The translations under genes and the position numbers were made by a program. The notes under the pieces are model-generated. The model saw nothing but the letters and a program-made list of their open reading frames with translations. It was not told where the DNA came from and did no database searches. 64,000 nt of DNA from Paraliobacillus sp. PM-2. Lineage in GTDB: Bacteria; Bacillota; Bacilli; Bacillales; Amphibacillaceae. Of the stretch, positions 1-10,354 are shown piece by piece. Where the stretch lies: positions 1,302,001 through 1,366,000 of the forward strand of contig NZ_CTEI01000001.1 in NCBI RefSeq assembly GCF_001368815.1, given 5' to 3'. Position 1 is the stretch's first letter, and the number at the start of each line of letters is the position of its first letter.

Positions 1-132
1 AATAATAATGGAAGGCTGATTAATATAAAACAGTAAATATGTATCTTCTTCCCCAAAATTTTTAAGCACATATTCTTCAATGGCTAAATTAATTTGCGGA
101 TCTGTAATTCCTTGATTATCAATAAACTTCAT
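1..132 (-). CDS. lplJ: Lipoate-protein ligase, N-terminal part, cut by window edge
   Basis: This is the first 44 codons of a gene running off the left edge. The translation starts MKFIDNQGITDPQINLAIEE and continues through an FYINQPSIII segment, which matches the N-terminus of the Bacillus LplJ-type lipoate ligase as I remember it. Such enzymes activate free lipoate with ATP and attach it to the lipoyl domains of 2-oxoacid dehydrogenases or GcvH in the cytoplasm. The start ATG (132-130) has an AGGAGG box at 145-150. The neighbour yhfI supports the call because lplJ (yhfJ) and yhfI are adjacent in B. subtilis. The catalytic part lies outside the window. Confidence 0.85.
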   Translation of the reverse strand, partial: MKFIDNQGITDPQINLAIEEYVLKNFGEEDTYLLFYINQPSIII

Positions 133-228
133 TAATCCGATAAACCTCCTTTAGATTATATTAGTACAAGTGTAAAACAAACAATGGAGAAAGGCAATTT
201 CTAAACAATAAAGTTTGTTAATAATATG

Positions 229-969
229 TTAAGAGGAAGAAGGTTGCCATTGAAATCCAGACTCAGCTAAGTTTATTTTGCCTTGGTACACACTTGCTGC
301 TTCTTTTTTTAATTGTTTCCTGTCACCAAAATGAGGATGATGACTTAATAATAAATGGCTAACACATGCCTTTTTTGCTATTATCGCAGATTCTTCACTT
401 GTCATATGTCCTGCTCCTGTTGCATTCTGTCCTTTATAAAAACTACAATCTGTAATAAACAAATCAGCATTTTTGGCAAACGGAATAAAAGTATCTTGAT
501 AACTTGAATCTGCGGTATAAACAACTGTAGATTCTCCATCCGTAATACGCATTGCATAACATGGTACCGGGTGTTTTGTTCTTAAAAAGGTAATAGTTAA
601 TGGCCCAATATCCACTCTTTCATTAGGAAAATAAGCCATCCCTTTTGTTGCTTGATGGTTAAGTTTAGCAAATGCCTTTTCATCTTCACAATGCCCATAT
701 ATCGGTAGCACTTTTTTTGTATGATGAATCGCATTTTGAACAAGAAAATGGTATTGTAGCACACCAAGATCTGCAATATGGTCTTGATGATAGTGTGAAA
801 CAAATACAGCATCTAAGTCCATAACTGTTGTATACTTCGGCAATTGTGCCAATGCCCCACTACCACAGTCTAATAATAGCTGATATCCATCCTTTTCAAG
901 TAGATAACAAGAGGTTGCACTATCAACCTCAGGATATGCTCCCCAAAAACCAACAACAGTAAGCTTCAT
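229..969 (-). CDS. yhfI: MBL-fold metallohydrolase, YhfI type
   Basis: A cytoplasmic protein of 246 residues with the metallo-beta-lactamase fold of the RNase Z-like branch. The metal motif HYHQDH is at residues 59-64. Further likely metal ligands are the His in TKHPVP, the Asp in YTADSSY and the His pair in LLLSHHPHF near the C-terminus. It has no signal peptide. The family usually binds two zinc ions and hydrolyses phosphodiester or ester bonds, but the substrate of YhfI is not known to me. An AGGTGA box precedes the start. It lies in the same direction as lplJ and hemY, with only short gaps. Confidence 0.85.
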   Translation of the reverse strand: MKLTVVGFWGAYPEVDSATSCYLLEKDGYQLLLDCGSGALAQLPKYTTVMDLDAVFVSHYHQDHIADLGVLQYHFLVQNAIHHTKKVLPIYGHCEDEKAFAKLNHQATKGMAYFPNERVDIGPLTITFLRTKHPVPCYAMRITDGESTVVYTADSSYQDTFIPFAKNADLFITDCSFYKGQNATGAGHMTSEESAIIAKKACVSHLLLSHHPHFGDRKQLKKEAASVYQGKINLAESGFQWQPSSS

Positions 970-1012
970 CTATTCACCTCATTTTAGATGTCCCCTATAG
1001 ATCACGAGTTAT

Positions 1013-2422
1013 CTAACATTGTAAATAACGCAATATATCTTCCATTGCTTGCTCTCCTTGACTTATACAATCTGGAATACCAATTCCTTTGTAGGAGTTA
1101 CCTGCAACAAATACGCCAGGTAACTGCTCTGCCATTGCTCGAGATAATTGATCAAGACGTTGTAAGTGGCCCACTTCATATTGTGGCATCGCCTTTTCCC
1201 ATCGTGTCACAACATAAAACTCAGGTTGATCAGTGATACCCATGATTTTCTTTAAATCATTTATAGCAATAGAAGCAATTTCTTCATCACTTAACTGAAC
1301 TACCTCTTCGTCTCCTGGCCTTCCAACATAACATCGTAATAATGCTTTGTTTTCAGGCGTGGTCTCAGGCCATTTTTTATGTGTCCATGTACAAGCAGTA
1401 ATACGATAATCACTATTACGTGACACAACAAATCCTGTTCCATCTATATCTTGTGGAATAGCTCCTCGATCAAATGCCATCGCAATGTTAGCAACAGAGG
1501 TTGCTTTAATTTCTCCAAAATCATCCCAAAAATCAAATTGATTAAACATACACTTTGCTTGAGAAACAGATGTAGTCAATGCTAAGCTATGTGCAGCTTG
1601 AACCTCACCATTATCTAATAAAAGATGATAGTTGGTTTCTTCCTTTTCAATTTGCTTTACTTTAGTAGATGACATAACCTGTACAATAGATGGATCAAAA
1701 TGCTTTTCAATTTGTTCGACAAGTGATTGTAATCCATGCTTTAAAGAATAAAATTTACTAGTCTTTTTCGTAGTTTGCTTCCATCTATCTCCTATTGTCT
1801 GACGCGCACCTTTTATTAAACTTCGGTGTGATTGCTCCATATTATAAAATTGTGGGAAAGTAGCCATAAGGCTTAGCTTATCAATATTACCAGCATAAAT
1901 ACCAGACAATAGCGGTTCAATTAAATTTTCTAATAGTTCGTCACCTAAATGATAGCGAAAAAATTCACCTACCGATTGATCGGCCTTAGGTTCTTTCTTT
2001 GGCAAGAAAAAGTCCCCTAGCATGCGTAACTTTCCTGCAAACGAGAACATGTTAGATTTCAAAAACGGGGATAATTGAGTAGGTATCCCCATAAACGCAC
2101 CGTTGGGCATTTCATTCAATTGGTTACCAACTAAAACGAATGCTTTTCCAGTGTCATTTTTAACTAGTTGTTCTTCTAAGCCAACATGCTGCACGAGCCG
2201 TGCACCTGCTTCTTTTCGAATTAAAAAGGAATCTGGTCCTCGCTCAATGGTAAATCCTTTTTTCCTGTATGTTTCAATTTTTCCACCTAATTTGTCTGTA
2301 GCTTCTATTAAGGTCACTTTATATGGTAATTGTTTTTGCTTAATTGCTTCTTGTAAATAGTAGGTAGTGGTTAAACCCGTAATACCACCACCTACTATAA
2401 CAATATGTTTAGCACCTCTCAT
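1013..2422 (-). CDS. hemY: Coproporphyrinogen III oxidase (HemY/CgoX)
   Basis: A flavoprotein of 469 residues that oxidises coproporphyrinogen III to coproporphyrin III in the coproporphyrin-dependent haem pathway of Firmicutes (older name: protoporphyrinogen oxidase). The N-terminus holds the dinucleotide-binding signature [11 protein letters not shown] with a following acidic residue after the second strand ([11 protein letters not shown]). The C-terminus has the FAD-contact segment [17 protein letters not shown]. The start ATG overlaps the hemH stop by 4 bp (ATGA), which indicates translational coupling. It is the last gene of a hemE-hemH-hemY operon, the same order as in B. subtilis. Confidence 0.95.
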   Translation of the reverse strand: MRGAKHIVIVGGGITGLTTTYYLQEAIKQKQLPYKVTLIEATDKLGGKIETYRKKGFTIERGPDSFLIRKEAGARLVQHVGLEEQLVKNDTGKAFVLVGNQLNEMPNGAFMGIPTQLSPFLKSNMFSFAGKLRMLGDFFLPKKEPKADQSVGEFFRYHLGDELLENLIEPLLSGIYAGNIDKLSLMATFPQFYNMEQSHRSLIKGARQTIGDRWKQTTKKTSKFYSLKHGLQSLVEQIEKHFDPSIVQVMSSTKVKQIEKEETNYHLLLDNGEVQAAHSLALTTSVSQAKCMFNQFDFWDDFGEIKATSVANIAMAFDRGAIPQDIDGTGFVVSRNSDYRITACTWTHKKWPETTPENKALLRCYVGRPGDEEVVQLSDEEIASIAINDLKKIMGITDQPEFYVVTRWEKAMPQYEVGHLQRLDQLSRAMAEQLPGVFVAGNSYKGIGIPDCISQGEQAMEDILRYLQC

Positions 2423-3363
2423 ACTTGATCCTCTTGTTTATGCTTTTTCCATACAACATCCGCCAAGGTTTTAATAAAACCTGATGCTACATTCGGCATT
2501 GGTGGACGATAGTATGCAGCACCTAATTCATCGCAAACTACTTTGCATTCATAATCATTATCGTAAAGCACTTCCAAGTGATCGGAAACAAAACCAACAG
2601 GAGCATAGACAAAGGTGCGGTAACCTTGTTCTTTATACAACTCTTTTGTTAAATCTTGTACATCAGGACCGAGCCATGGATCAGGTGTATTTCCTTCACT
2701 TTGCCATCCAATGGCGTAATTTGTAATACCAGTAGCTGCTGAAATTAATTTAGCTGTTTTCGCTAATTGCTCTGGATATGGATCACCTTTTTGAATAATT
2801 TTTTCTGGTAAACTGTGTGCAGAGACAACTAGCACCGCTTTATCTTTTTCAGATTCAGTCATTTTCTGGTATTCATTATCAATAACTTCTGCCCAATAAT
2901 TAATAAAACCAGGCGCATCATACCAACTTTCTACAGAATGAAGGACCGGTTTACCATGTTTCTCTGACTCTTTTTGAGCACGTCCATTATAGGATTTAAC
3001 ACTAAATGTCGAATAGTGTGGCGCAAGAACAATAGATACTGCTTCTTCTATCTCATCTTCTGCCATCTGTTTCACCGCATCTTCAATAAATGGCTCAATA
3101 TGTTTTAAACCTAAATAAGGAACAAATTCTACTTCATCTTGCATCGTGTTTAACGTTTGAGTTAATGCATGTTTTTGTTGATCAGTAATTTGGGCTAATG
3201 GAGATATACCACCTATTGCACGATACCTATCCGTTAAGTCTTGCAACATCTCTGGTGTTGGTTTTTTTCCGTGACGAATGTCTGTATAATAACGCTCAAT
3301 ATCTGCTTCCTCATACGGTGTACCATATGCCATTACAAGTAATCCTACTTTTTTCTTAGTCAT
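2419..3363 (-). CDS. hemH: Coproporphyrin III ferrochelatase (HemH/CpfC)
   Basis: A soluble ferrochelatase of about 314 residues that inserts Fe2+ into coproporphyrin III, the step after HemY in this pathway. It begins [17 protein letters not shown]. The metal-site histidine is in [11 protein letters not shown] and the second acidic site is in [14 protein letters not shown] longer reading from a GTG at 3372 is open, but that codon lies inside the ribosome site. The box GGAAGG about 8 bp before the ATG at 3363 favours the shorter start. It is the middle gene of hemEHY and ends in a 4-bp overlap with hemY. Confidence 0.95.
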   Translation of the reverse strand: MTKKKVGLLVMAYGTPYEEADIERYYTDIRHGKKPTPEMLQDLTDRYRAIGGISPLAQITDQQKHALTQTLNTMQDEVEFVPYLGLKHIEPFIEDAVKQMAEDEIEEAVSIVLAPHYSTFSVKSYNGRAQKESEKHGKPVLHSVESWYDAPGFINYWAEVIDNEYQKMTESEKDKAVLVVSAHSLPEKIIQKGDPYPEQLAKTAKLISAATGITNYAIGWQSEGNTPDPWLGPDVQDLTKELYKEQGYRTFVYAPVGFVSDHLEVLYDNDYECKVVCDELGAAYYRPPMPNVASGFIKTLADVVWKKHKQEDQV

Positions 3364-3385
3364 GAAAAACACCTTCCTTAGCTAA

Positions 3386-4423
3386 TTATTGTTTCAATGA
3401 ATAGGTATGAACCAATTGTGTCAGTTTCTTTAATGTTTCTGGCTTGATTTCTGGTGTCACCCCATGTCCTAAATTAAACACATGATTTGGATGACGCTTT
3501 CCTTGATCTATTATTGCTTTTGTTCTTGCTTCAATGGTATCCCAATCGGATAGTAAGATAGCTGGATCAAGATTTCCTTGTAACGTTTTTGATACACCTG
3601 AACTTCTTGCTTCACTAATTGACATTCTCCAATCTAAACCGAGAACATCGATAGGTAGATCATTCCATTCTTGAATCAAGTGACTGGCACCTACACCAAA
3701 TAAAATAAGTGGTACCCCTTCAGCTTGCAATGCTGAAAAAATTCGTTGCATGACTGGTTTAATGAACGTACGATAATCACTATCAGATAATGCTCCTACC
3801 CATGAATCAAATATCTGAATCGCTTGTGCTCCTGCACGAATCTGGGCTTTTGCATAAGTGATTGTCATTGTTGCAAGCTTATCCATTAAAGCAAACCATG
3901 TAGCATGATCTTTATACATCATAGCTTTCGTTTGATGATAATTTCTAGAAGGTCCTCCTTCAATCATATAACTAGCGAGTGTAAACGGAGCACCACTAAA
4001 ACCTATTAATGGTACATCTAATTGCTCGGATGTTAACAAACGAATCGTTTCTAGCACATATGGTATATCACTTTCTGGATTAATCGTACCTAAGCGATCT
4101 ACATCATAAAAGCTACGAATTGGTTGATCAATAACGGGACCAATACCTGACTTAATTTCTACATCGACACCAATAGCAGGTAAGGGAGACATAATATCTT
4201 TATATAAAATAGCTGCATCTACTCCGTATTGTTCAACTGGTAATCGCGTGACATATGCACACAATTCAGGTTCATGAGTAATTTCGAACAAACTATATTT
4301 TTCTTTCAATTTACGGTATTCTGGTTGTGATCTACCCGCTTGTCTCATAAACCAAACCGGTGTATATGCAGTCTCTTCTCCTTTAAAAGCTCTTAAAATT
4401 GTATCATTTAACTGTTTACCCAC
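3386..4423 (-). CDS. hemE: Uroporphyrinogen decarboxylase
   Basis: A cytosolic enzyme that removes four acetate carboxyls from uroporphyrinogen III to give coproporphyrinogen III. The N-terminal signature [16 protein letters not shown] contains the substrate-binding arginines. The motifs [17 protein letters not shown] and [12 protein letters not shown] are also characteristic. The open frame reaches a GTG at 4432, but that triplet is part of the AAAGGGTG box. The GTG at 4423 has normal spacing, so I prefer it and predict 345 residues. Neither start is ATG. It is the first gene of hemEHY, 22 bp before hemH. Confidence 0.95.
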   Translation of the reverse strand: MGKQLNDTILRAFKGEETAYTPVWFMRQAGRSQPEYRKLKEKYSLFEITHEPELCAYVTRLPVEQYGVDAAILYKDIMSPLPAIGVDVEIKSGIGPVIDQPIRSFYDVDRLGTINPESDIPYVLETIRLLTSEQLDVPLIGFSGAPFTLASYMIEGGPSRNYHQTKAMMYKDHATWFALMDKLATMTITYAKAQIRAGAQAIQIFDSWVGALSDSDYRTFIKPVMQRIFSALQAEGVPLILFGVGASHLIQEWNDLPIDVLGLDWRMSISEARSSGVSKTLQGNLDPAILLSDWDTIEARTKAIIDQGKRHPNHVFNLGHGVTPEIKPETLKKLTQLVHTYSLKQ

Positions 4424-4564
4424 AAACGTCACCCTTTAATCATTTTTAATTATTCATCTGTTTTTTCTTATCGTAACGAACGAAGCACCATTCGTACAGA
4501 TATTTTTAATCAATGTCAATAAATTGAAATAATTACAAAGAAAGAACCTTTTTAATTATAGCGA

Positions 4565-6733
4565 TTAATCTTTAAGTGATAAAGTAATTTGATTTGATTC
4601 TTCTCCTTGTTGTTTTGATAATTGATTATAAGGTACAACATAATAACTAGATGATTCAAATAATGATACATCCTTTAAGGTATATTGCCCTTTTCCTTGT
4701 ACTTGGCCAATTTGCTTGCTTCCGTTTTCTGTGATTTTATAAATATGATAAATGACACGGTCATCATCACTTGCTGTCCACGTTAATTGTCCTTGAACAA
4801 GAGACCAACCACCTAGCTTATAAGAAACACTTAAATCATCAATGATTGGTAAAGAAATTGGTTCCTCTACATCATCCACTCCTGTTGGCTTGACAAAGGA
4901 ACTAGTTAACGATTGCTGTTGGTCAATTGCTTGAAGAATTTCTTTTGTCACAATAGTAGCCGCACTACTTCCTTTCGTTAAATAATGGGCTGCATCACTT
5001 TGATCATACCCCATCCACAAAGCAGTAGTATACTCTGGTGTAATGCCCGCAAACCAAGCATCTTTCGCTTTCCCTTCTATTTGTGGATGTTCGGTTGTAC
5101 CCGTTTTTCCTGCCAACGCTTTTTGATAATCGCCAGAGGATGCTGTTCCATTTTCTACTACATTTTCTAGCATACGCAACATATTCCATGCAGCTTGTTT
5201 TGTAAATACATCAGCTGTAGCAGGAGTTGCTTTACCAATGACTTTACCATTCCGATCACGTATTGTAGCAATAGCATGTGCTTCAATCCACTCACCATTA
5301 TGTCCAAAGGTACGATAAGCTTCTGCTATTTGGATTGGTGTTAGACCATTCTTTAGACCACCTAAGGCAATTGCTAAACCTTTATCTGGTAGAGAGAGAT
5401 GCATTTTTTCTAAATATGTTTTGCTATAATCAATACCAATCTGATCAAGTAACCAAACCGCAGCGGCATTTTTGGATTGTTCAACTGCTTCATACATGGT
5501 AATATCACCAGCATATGTACCATCAGCGTTCGTTACTTGATAATCATCATAAGACTGTGCACGATCTTTTAATAGCGAATAGACTCCATAATCGTTCATT
5601 AAAGCAGGACCATAAACAGCTAAAGGCTTCATAACTGAACCTGGTTGTCGTGGTATGAAAGCTCGATTATGATCACCAATATTAAAATCCCTACCTCCAA
5701 TTACCGCTTCGAATTGACCTGATGCTTGATCAAGCAAAACAAAAGAAGCTTCTACATTAGGTTCTGAACCATGGAAATAGTTATCTTTCTGTAATGCTTG
5801 ATAAGCGATTCGTTGTGCACTATCATTCATATAAACCGTAATATGATAGCCACCCCGTTTTAATTCTTCTGTCGTTAGTTGATAGGTTGATGCTGCTTCT
5901 TTAATAACTACATCCAAATAATCATCTAACCATGGTTTGTCTTCATCATTTTGCTTTACAATATTTATTGTTTTTCCTTGCAAAGAAAGCATTTCCTCTG
6001 TTTCTAGCATACCCGCTTTCTCCATTTGCGATAAAACAATATCTCTACGAGCCTTTGACCGTTCCTTATCTATATATGGTGAATAATTATTAGGTGCCTT
6101 AACTAACCCTGCCAGTAAAGCTCCTTCAGTTACTGTTAATTCTTCAACAGATTTATCAAAATAATAAGAGGCCGCTGTTCCAACCCCATAGATTCCATGT
6201 GCAAAATAGACTTCATTCATATACATTTCTAATAATTTATCTTTACTAAAGTGACGCTCAAGATAAAGCGACGCCATAACTTCTTTTGTTTTTCTCATCC
6301 AGGTTTTGTCATTGTCCAAAAACAAGTTCTTTGCCAGCTGTTGTGTAATCGTACTTGCGCCTTCCACCTTTTCCATTGCTAAAATATCTCTATAAACTGC
6401 TCGTACAACAGATTTAAAATCAACACCAGCATGTTCATCAAAACGCACATCTTCAACAGCTACAAAAGCTTGTTGCACATGATTAGGGATTTGATCAATC
6501 GAAACTAATTCTCGATTCTCTTTATATAACTTCCCTACTAATTCACCATCCTCTGTTTCAACTATGGTAGTAGCTGGTAATATAAGATCTTCTTCATTAA
6601 CTACTAACTCACCACCAAATATAATAAATACAAAACCAATAATCCCTAAAAGAAAAATCGCTCCTAATACGATACTTATCCATTTCACCCAAGGATATCG
6701 AACATATTCAAATAATTTCTTTATTAAATTCAT
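4565..6733 (-). CDS. pbpF: Class A penicillin-binding protein, PbpF type
   Basis: A bifunctional peptidoglycan synthase of 722 residues with one N-terminal membrane anchor (about 15-40). The GT51 transglycosylase domain has EDVRFDEHAGVD and the STITQQLAKN motif. The transpeptidase domain carries the active-site serine in PGSVMKP, SKN in EQSKNAAAV and KTGTT. The last 90 residues look like a fibronectin type III-like module. In B. subtilis pbpF also sits next to hemE and has a role in spore formation. The start ATG at 6733 has an AGAGGGG box. It is probably transcribed on its own, since 140 bp separate it from hemE. Confidence 0.9.
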   Translation of the reverse strand: MNLIKKLFEYVRYPWVKWISIVLGAIFLLGIIGFVFIIFGGELVVNEEDLILPATTIVETEDGELVGKLYKENRELVSIDQIPNHVQQAFVAVEDVRFDEHAGVDFKSVVRAVYRDILAMEKVEGASTITQQLAKNLFLDNDKTWMRKTKEVMASLYLERHFSKDKLLEMYMNEVYFAHGIYGVGTAASYYFDKSVEELTVTEGALLAGLVKAPNNYSPYIDKERSKARRDIVLSQMEKAGMLETEEMLSLQGKTINIVKQNDEDKPWLDDYLDVVIKEAASTYQLTTEELKRGGYHITVYMNDSAQRIAYQALQKDNYFHGSEPNVEASFVLLDQASGQFEAVIGGRDFNIGDHNRAFIPRQPGSVMKPLAVYGPALMNDYGVYSLLKDRAQSYDDYQVTNADGTYAGDITMYEAVEQSKNAAAVWLLDQIGIDYSKTYLEKMHLSLPDKGLAIALGGLKNGLTPIQIAEAYRTFGHNGEWIEAHAIATIRDRNGKVIGKATPATADVFTKQAAWNMLRMLENVVENGTASSGDYQKALAGKTGTTEHPQIEGKAKDAWFAGITPEYTTALWMGYDQSDAAHYLTKGSSAATIVTKEILQAIDQQQSLTSSFVKPTGVDDVEEPISLPIIDDLSVSYKLGGWSLVQGQLTWTASDDDRVIYHIYKITENGSKQIGQVQGKGQYTLKDVSLFESSSYYVVPYNQLSKQQGEESNQITLSLKD

Positions 6734-6946
6734 CTTATTCCCCTCTTGAAAAGCATATCATTACATGAAGACTATTCATTCTATTCTAATATTACAACAA
6801 TAATCGACATAGCCTACATTATCGAAATATTATACGACAGTTTCCTTCATTGATAAAGTAAAACTGTTACCTATTGTTACAAACATGTACAATTTAAATG
6901 ATTATTGATAAAATGTAAAGAAAAGGGAACCCGGAGGTAAATAGTT

Positions 6947-7444
6947 ATGAAGGCATACATGACAAATGGAACATTAGATTATCTTGAACATATTTACAAA
7001 CAACATCCTGATGTGAATTTATCTCTAATGCATAATGCAAACACAGCTCTTGTATATTATGAAGTAATACACAAAATTTCGTTGTTTCGAGAAGCACGTG
7101 TATATGATGTCCTTGTTTCCTGTGGCGATTTAAAAGAACATGGTTTTGTATCTATGCGTCACATTCCATTAACAGATGATGGAAAACCTATATTTGAAAA
7201 TGAATGGAAGAAAAAAAATGATTTGTTAACGAAACATACTGAACTCTATGCTTTTCGAGTGTTAAAGCCAACTTACGGAAATACGTATCTTGTATTTATG
7301 CAATGGGAGGACGAATATGCTTTTCAGGAATGGGAAATTACAAACTTAAGTAATGAGCATATCGCTACTGATTACCGTGCAGGAAAAGCATTTACAACAA
7401 CATACAGCATGGTGGATTTGGAAGAGTTAGAAAGTAAAGCATAA
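6947..7444 (+). CDS. hmoB: Haem-degrading monooxygenase HmoB type
   Basis: A protein of 165 residues resembling B. subtilis YhgC/HmoB, with an N-terminal segment and a C-terminal antibiotic-biosynthesis-monooxygenase (ABM) fold (AFRVLKPTYGNTYLVFMQWE and later). HmoB binds haem and opens the ring to release iron. A strong GGAGG box precedes the ATG. It is divergent from pbpF and faces liaR. Haem synthesis, the cell-wall enzyme and haem degradation are clustered in the same way in B. subtilis, which supports the call. The haem ligand cannot be assigned by eye. Confidence 0.8.
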   Translation: MKAYMTNGTLDYLEHIYKQHPDVNLSLMHNANTALVYYEVIHKISLFREARVYDVLVSCGDLKEHGFVSMRHIPLTDDGKPIFENEWKKKNDLLTKHTELYAFRVLKPTYGNTYLVFMQWEDEYAFQEWEITNLSNEHIATDYRAGKAFTTTYSMVDLEELESKA

Positions 7445-7638
7445 CCATTGAATGAAAGCAATGCTTTAAGACATTAAAAAAAACACCTTTAAATAAACTA
7501 ATTTCTTCGTTCTATTCTATCATACTTTTATATGATAAGATAAAGTCAATCGCATAAATGTAAGACAGTCCAAATCTAAATTCAAGATAGAAAAGATGCG
7601 AACTGTCTTACCATAATATGTATTGCATTTTCTTAAAT

Positions 7639-8265
7639 TTAAAATAATCCGTTACGATGAGCATAAACTGCTGCTTGTGTCCTATCCTTTACATCTAATT
7701 TGCTCAGAATGTTACTTACATGCGTTTTCACTGTTTTTATTCCTATAAATAGTCGCTCACCAATCTCCTGGTTTGTTAAACCTTCCCCAATGCACATTAA
7801 AACTTCTAGTTCTCGTTCAGTAAGCTGCTCATGAGGCTTAATCTGCTGTGAACGAAAGCTAGTCATCATCTTATTAGCAACTTTCGGCTCGATCACTGTA
7901 TCTCCTTGATATGCCTTTTGTATCGCATCACTTATCTCATCAGCTGAGGAGGTTTTCAAAATATAACTAAACGCACCAGCTTTTAATGCAGGGAACACTT
8001 GTTGATCATCATAATAGCTTGTTAGAATAATTATTTTACAGTTTGGTAGTTTTGTCATAATTTCTTTTGTTGCTTCAATGCCATTTCCGTTTTCCATCAT
8101 CAAATCCATTAATACCACATCTGGCTTTTCCTTTAATACAACTTCTATCCCCTTCTTACCACTTGAAGCTTCTCCTACAATTTCTAGATTGTCTTCTGTT
8201 TCTAAATAGGTAATAACACCTTTTCTAACAACATCATGGTCATCAACAACAACCACTCGAATCAT
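7639..8265 (-). CDS. liaR: Response regulator LiaR
   Basis: A NarL/FixJ-type response regulator of 208 residues. The receiver domain shows VVVDDHDVV with the acidic pocket and the phosphoacceptor Asp in VLMDLMMENG (about residue 54). The C-terminal LuxR-type helix-turn-helix runs from LTERELEVL to KTVKTHVSNILSKL. It is the last gene of liaF-liaS-liaR and starts 4 bp after liaS. In B. subtilis LiaR responds to antibiotics that disturb the lipid II cycle and activates liaIH; no liaIH is seen in this window. An inverted repeat (TAAGACAGT/ACTGTCTTA, about 7562-7610) downstream may end transcription. Confidence 0.9.
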   Translation of the reverse strand: MIRVVVVDDHDVVRKGVITYLETEDNLEIVGEASSGKKGIEVVLKEKPDVVLMDLMMENGNGIEATKEIMTKLPNCKIIILTSYYDDQQVFPALKAGAFSYILKTSSADEISDAIQKAYQGDTVIEPKVANKMMTSFRSQQIKPHEQLTERELEVLMCIGEGLTNQEIGERLFIGIKTVKTHVSNILSKLDVKDRTQAAVYAHRNGLF

Positions 8266-8269
8266 CGAA

Positions 8270-9319
8270 TCAACCCTTTCCTATTTGTAATGGAATTCGG
8301 ATATCAATATGCGTACCTTCCCCTACTTTTGATCGAATCGCAAAGGTACCTCCTATCTCTTCACTACGTTCTTTCATCGTTTTCAGTCCGTAGGATGCAA
8401 TTTTTTGTTGAGAAGATGGATCAAATCCTTTTCCATCATCAGCAATATGTATAAAAAGTTCATTTTTGTATTTTTTAATTTCAATTGTAACTTCTGTTGC
8501 TTCCGCGTGCCTTAATGTATTGGACAATGATTCTTGCACAATTCGAAACACATGCTCTTCTGTTATTTCAGATAAACGCTCAAAGCTATCTATCATAACT
8601 TGAAAATCAATCGAACATTTTTGCTCCAATTCATGTACAAGTTGTTTAATCCCAAGTGGGAGCGGATCGCCAGACAAATGTACAGGTCTTAAATGTAATA
8701 ATAGTGCACGCATCTCAGTTTGTGCTTGTAAAGCAGTTGCTGCTATCTCTTTCATTTGGTTTTTTGCTTTTTCTGGTTTTTTTTCTACTAATCGAACCGT
8801 TGCCTGAGACATCATTGTTAGAGCAAATAATTGTTGACTTACTGCATCATGAAGATCTCTTGCCAAACGCTGCCTTTCTTCTATTGTTGCTGCTTTATGA
8901 GCTGACTTAGCATACTCTGCTTTTTCATCAGCTAATCGTTGCAATGATTTTACTTGACCTTGCATTTTTTCACCTAGTTCGTTTAATTCATCCCCAATTC
9001 TACCAATTTCATCTTCTCCATTATCATGAATGCGCGTAGCATAGTTCCCTCTAGACAACTGAGCAATTAAAACAGATAGATAATCTATTCTAGTTTTCAT
9101 ATTCCCACTGGCTTTAAAGCCAATATATACAGAGAACACAAACGAAACAACAAGATAAGTGATAATAAAGACAAAAATACTCATACGAGTTAACCAAGGA
9201 GGCGAAAATAACACATAAATAGTTAGTAAAAAAGCAAGTAATGTAATTAATGTTAAAAACAATGCATATAGGTGTGAACGTATATACGTATAACGAATAG
9301 AACTTAGTCTTTGTAACAA
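8270..9319 (-). CDS. liaS: Sensor histidine kinase LiaS
   Basis: A membrane histidine kinase of 349 residues with two N-terminal membrane segments and almost no extracellular loop, as expected for an intramembrane-sensing kinase. A HAMP-like linker follows (TRIDYLSVLIAQLSRGNYAT). The HisKA_3 dimerisation box with the phosphorylated His is ERQRLARDLHDAVSQQLF. The ATPase part has HIADDGKGFDP and YGLKTMKERSEEIGG. The start appears to be TTG at 9319, with AGAGG upstream; no ATG is available before the membrane region. It lies 15 bp after liaF and 4 bp before liaR, which fits one operon. Confidence 0.88.
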   Translation of the reverse strand: MLQRLSSIRYTYIRSHLYALFLTLITLLAFLLTIYVLFSPPWLTRMSIFVFIITYLVVSFVFSVYIGFKASGNMKTRIDYLSVLIAQLSRGNYATRIHDNGEDEIGRIGDELNELGEKMQGQVKSLQRLADEKAEYAKSAHKAATIEERQRLARDLHDAVSQQLFALTMMSQATVRLVEKKPEKAKNQMKEIAATALQAQTEMRALLLHLRPVHLSGDPLPLGIKQLVHELEQKCSIDFQVMIDSFERLSEITEEHVFRIVQESLSNTLRHAEATEVTIEIKKYKNELFIHIADDGKGFDPSSQQKIASYGLKTMKERSEEIGGTFAIRSKVGEGTHIDIRIPLQIGKG

Positions 9320-9334
9320 CGAACCGCTTCCTCT

Positions 9335-10102
9335 CTATACTTTATCTATTCGAATAGATCCCGCTTTTAATTTCAAATCTAGTGTTAATTTTCTTGTTGC
9401 ATGATCATAATAATCAGTTTGATAAGTTAAACTCCGTTGAATACCCTCGGCTTCTTGACCAAATACATTAATTTCTCCAGCCTTTACTTCTGCCATCACA
9501 GCAAATTCTACATTTTCAGGCATTAGAATTTGAATATCACCAGCCCAACCATGAATACGAATTGGAATATGCTTATCAGGAATAAATGCTTTTGTAAAAT
9601 CAATATGATAATCCCCTACGGCATTCCGCAACTCCATCGGTTCAACTTTCCAGTTTGGTGCATTAAATTTATGATCACCTATCACAAATTTTTTGTTTTT
9701 TCCATACATTTTTTCACCGTTAGGATAATCGTCTGAATCAAATATTATTTTAAATTTATTTTTTTTCTTATCCGATGGGTTTAAAAAACTAAATCCAATA
9801 TAAACAATCAACAATGGCCATAGTTTATAGATATCCCAAATTCTAAAAGCGATATAATCAAAGCGATCTGCAATTAACAAACCACCAAAGACAATGAAAA
9901 AGGAACCTGAAATCCATCCACCTTTACCTCTTAAAGCATCAAAAAACCACTTTAAACCTAATAATAAGAAGAATATAGGATAAATAAAATACCATGCTTC
10001 CGAAAAACCCCAGTCGACCAGACCTATATTAGACAAGATTAAACTTATTCCTAGTAAAATGATAAGAAGGGCTACGATATTTCGAAACAAATTATTTTTC
10101 AT
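9335..10102 (-). CDS. liaF: LiaF-type inhibitor of LiaRS
   Basis: A protein of 255 residues with about four N-terminal hydrophobic segments (up to residue 110) followed by a cytoplasmic, charged C-terminal domain of the cell wall-active antibiotics response type (DFTKAFIPDKHIPIRIHGWAGDIQILMPENV contains its repeated beta pattern). In B. subtilis LiaF keeps the LiaS kinase quiet without envelope stress. It is the first gene of the liaFSR unit. A GAGGATG box lies 10 bp before the ATG. liaIH, which precede liaG-liaFSR in B. subtilis, are absent here, so the regulon target must lie elsewhere. Confidence 0.85.
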   Translation of the reverse strand: MKNNLFRNIVALLIILLGISLILSNIGLVDWGFSEAWYFIYPIFFLLLGLKWFFDALRGKGGWISGSFFIVFGGLLIADRFDYIAFRIWDIYKLWPLLIVYIGFSFLNPSDKKKNKFKIIFDSDDYPNGEKMYGKNKKFVIGDHKFNAPNWKVEPMELRNAVGDYHIDFTKAFIPDKHIPIRIHGWAGDIQILMPENVEFAVMAEVKAGEINVFGQEAEGIQRSLTYQTDYYDHATRKLTLDLKLKAGSIRIDKV

Positions 10103-10212
10103 TTATTTTTTCATCCTCATTTATTTATTAAAAAGACAATAAAGACTTTCCTCGTCCTTTATATTGTAGCAAAAGTCTTCGTTCTTCACTACTTTGATTT
10201 AAGTGTATAAGA

Positions 10213-10243
10213 AAATCTGTTGATCGAATACAATCAACAGATT
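10213..10243 (-). terminator. Rho-independent terminator of the PAP2 gene
   Basis: Arms AATCTGTTGAT / ATCAACAGATT (11 bp) are followed on the minus strand by TTCTT. The site lies in the 250-bp gap between the PAP2 gene and liaF, which otherwise shows no gene. Confidence 0.6.
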
Positions 10244-10354
10244 GGTTTTATCTCAGACCTAAGACTGAGGCTTTTGCTTCTACTAGTTAACAATAAGTTT
10301 AAACAGGAAACAAGCCGAGTATCAACTATCAACTTTTTTACATGTTAAGACCAG

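Noticed and set aside
2103-2360. Long plus-strand frame opposite hemY
   Set aside because: It has no ribosome site and lies inside a clear hemY gene; such shadows occur opposite most genes here.
4985-5502. Three frames of 60-75 codons inside pbpF
   Set aside because: They overlap the conserved transpeptidase region of pbpF and resemble no known protein.
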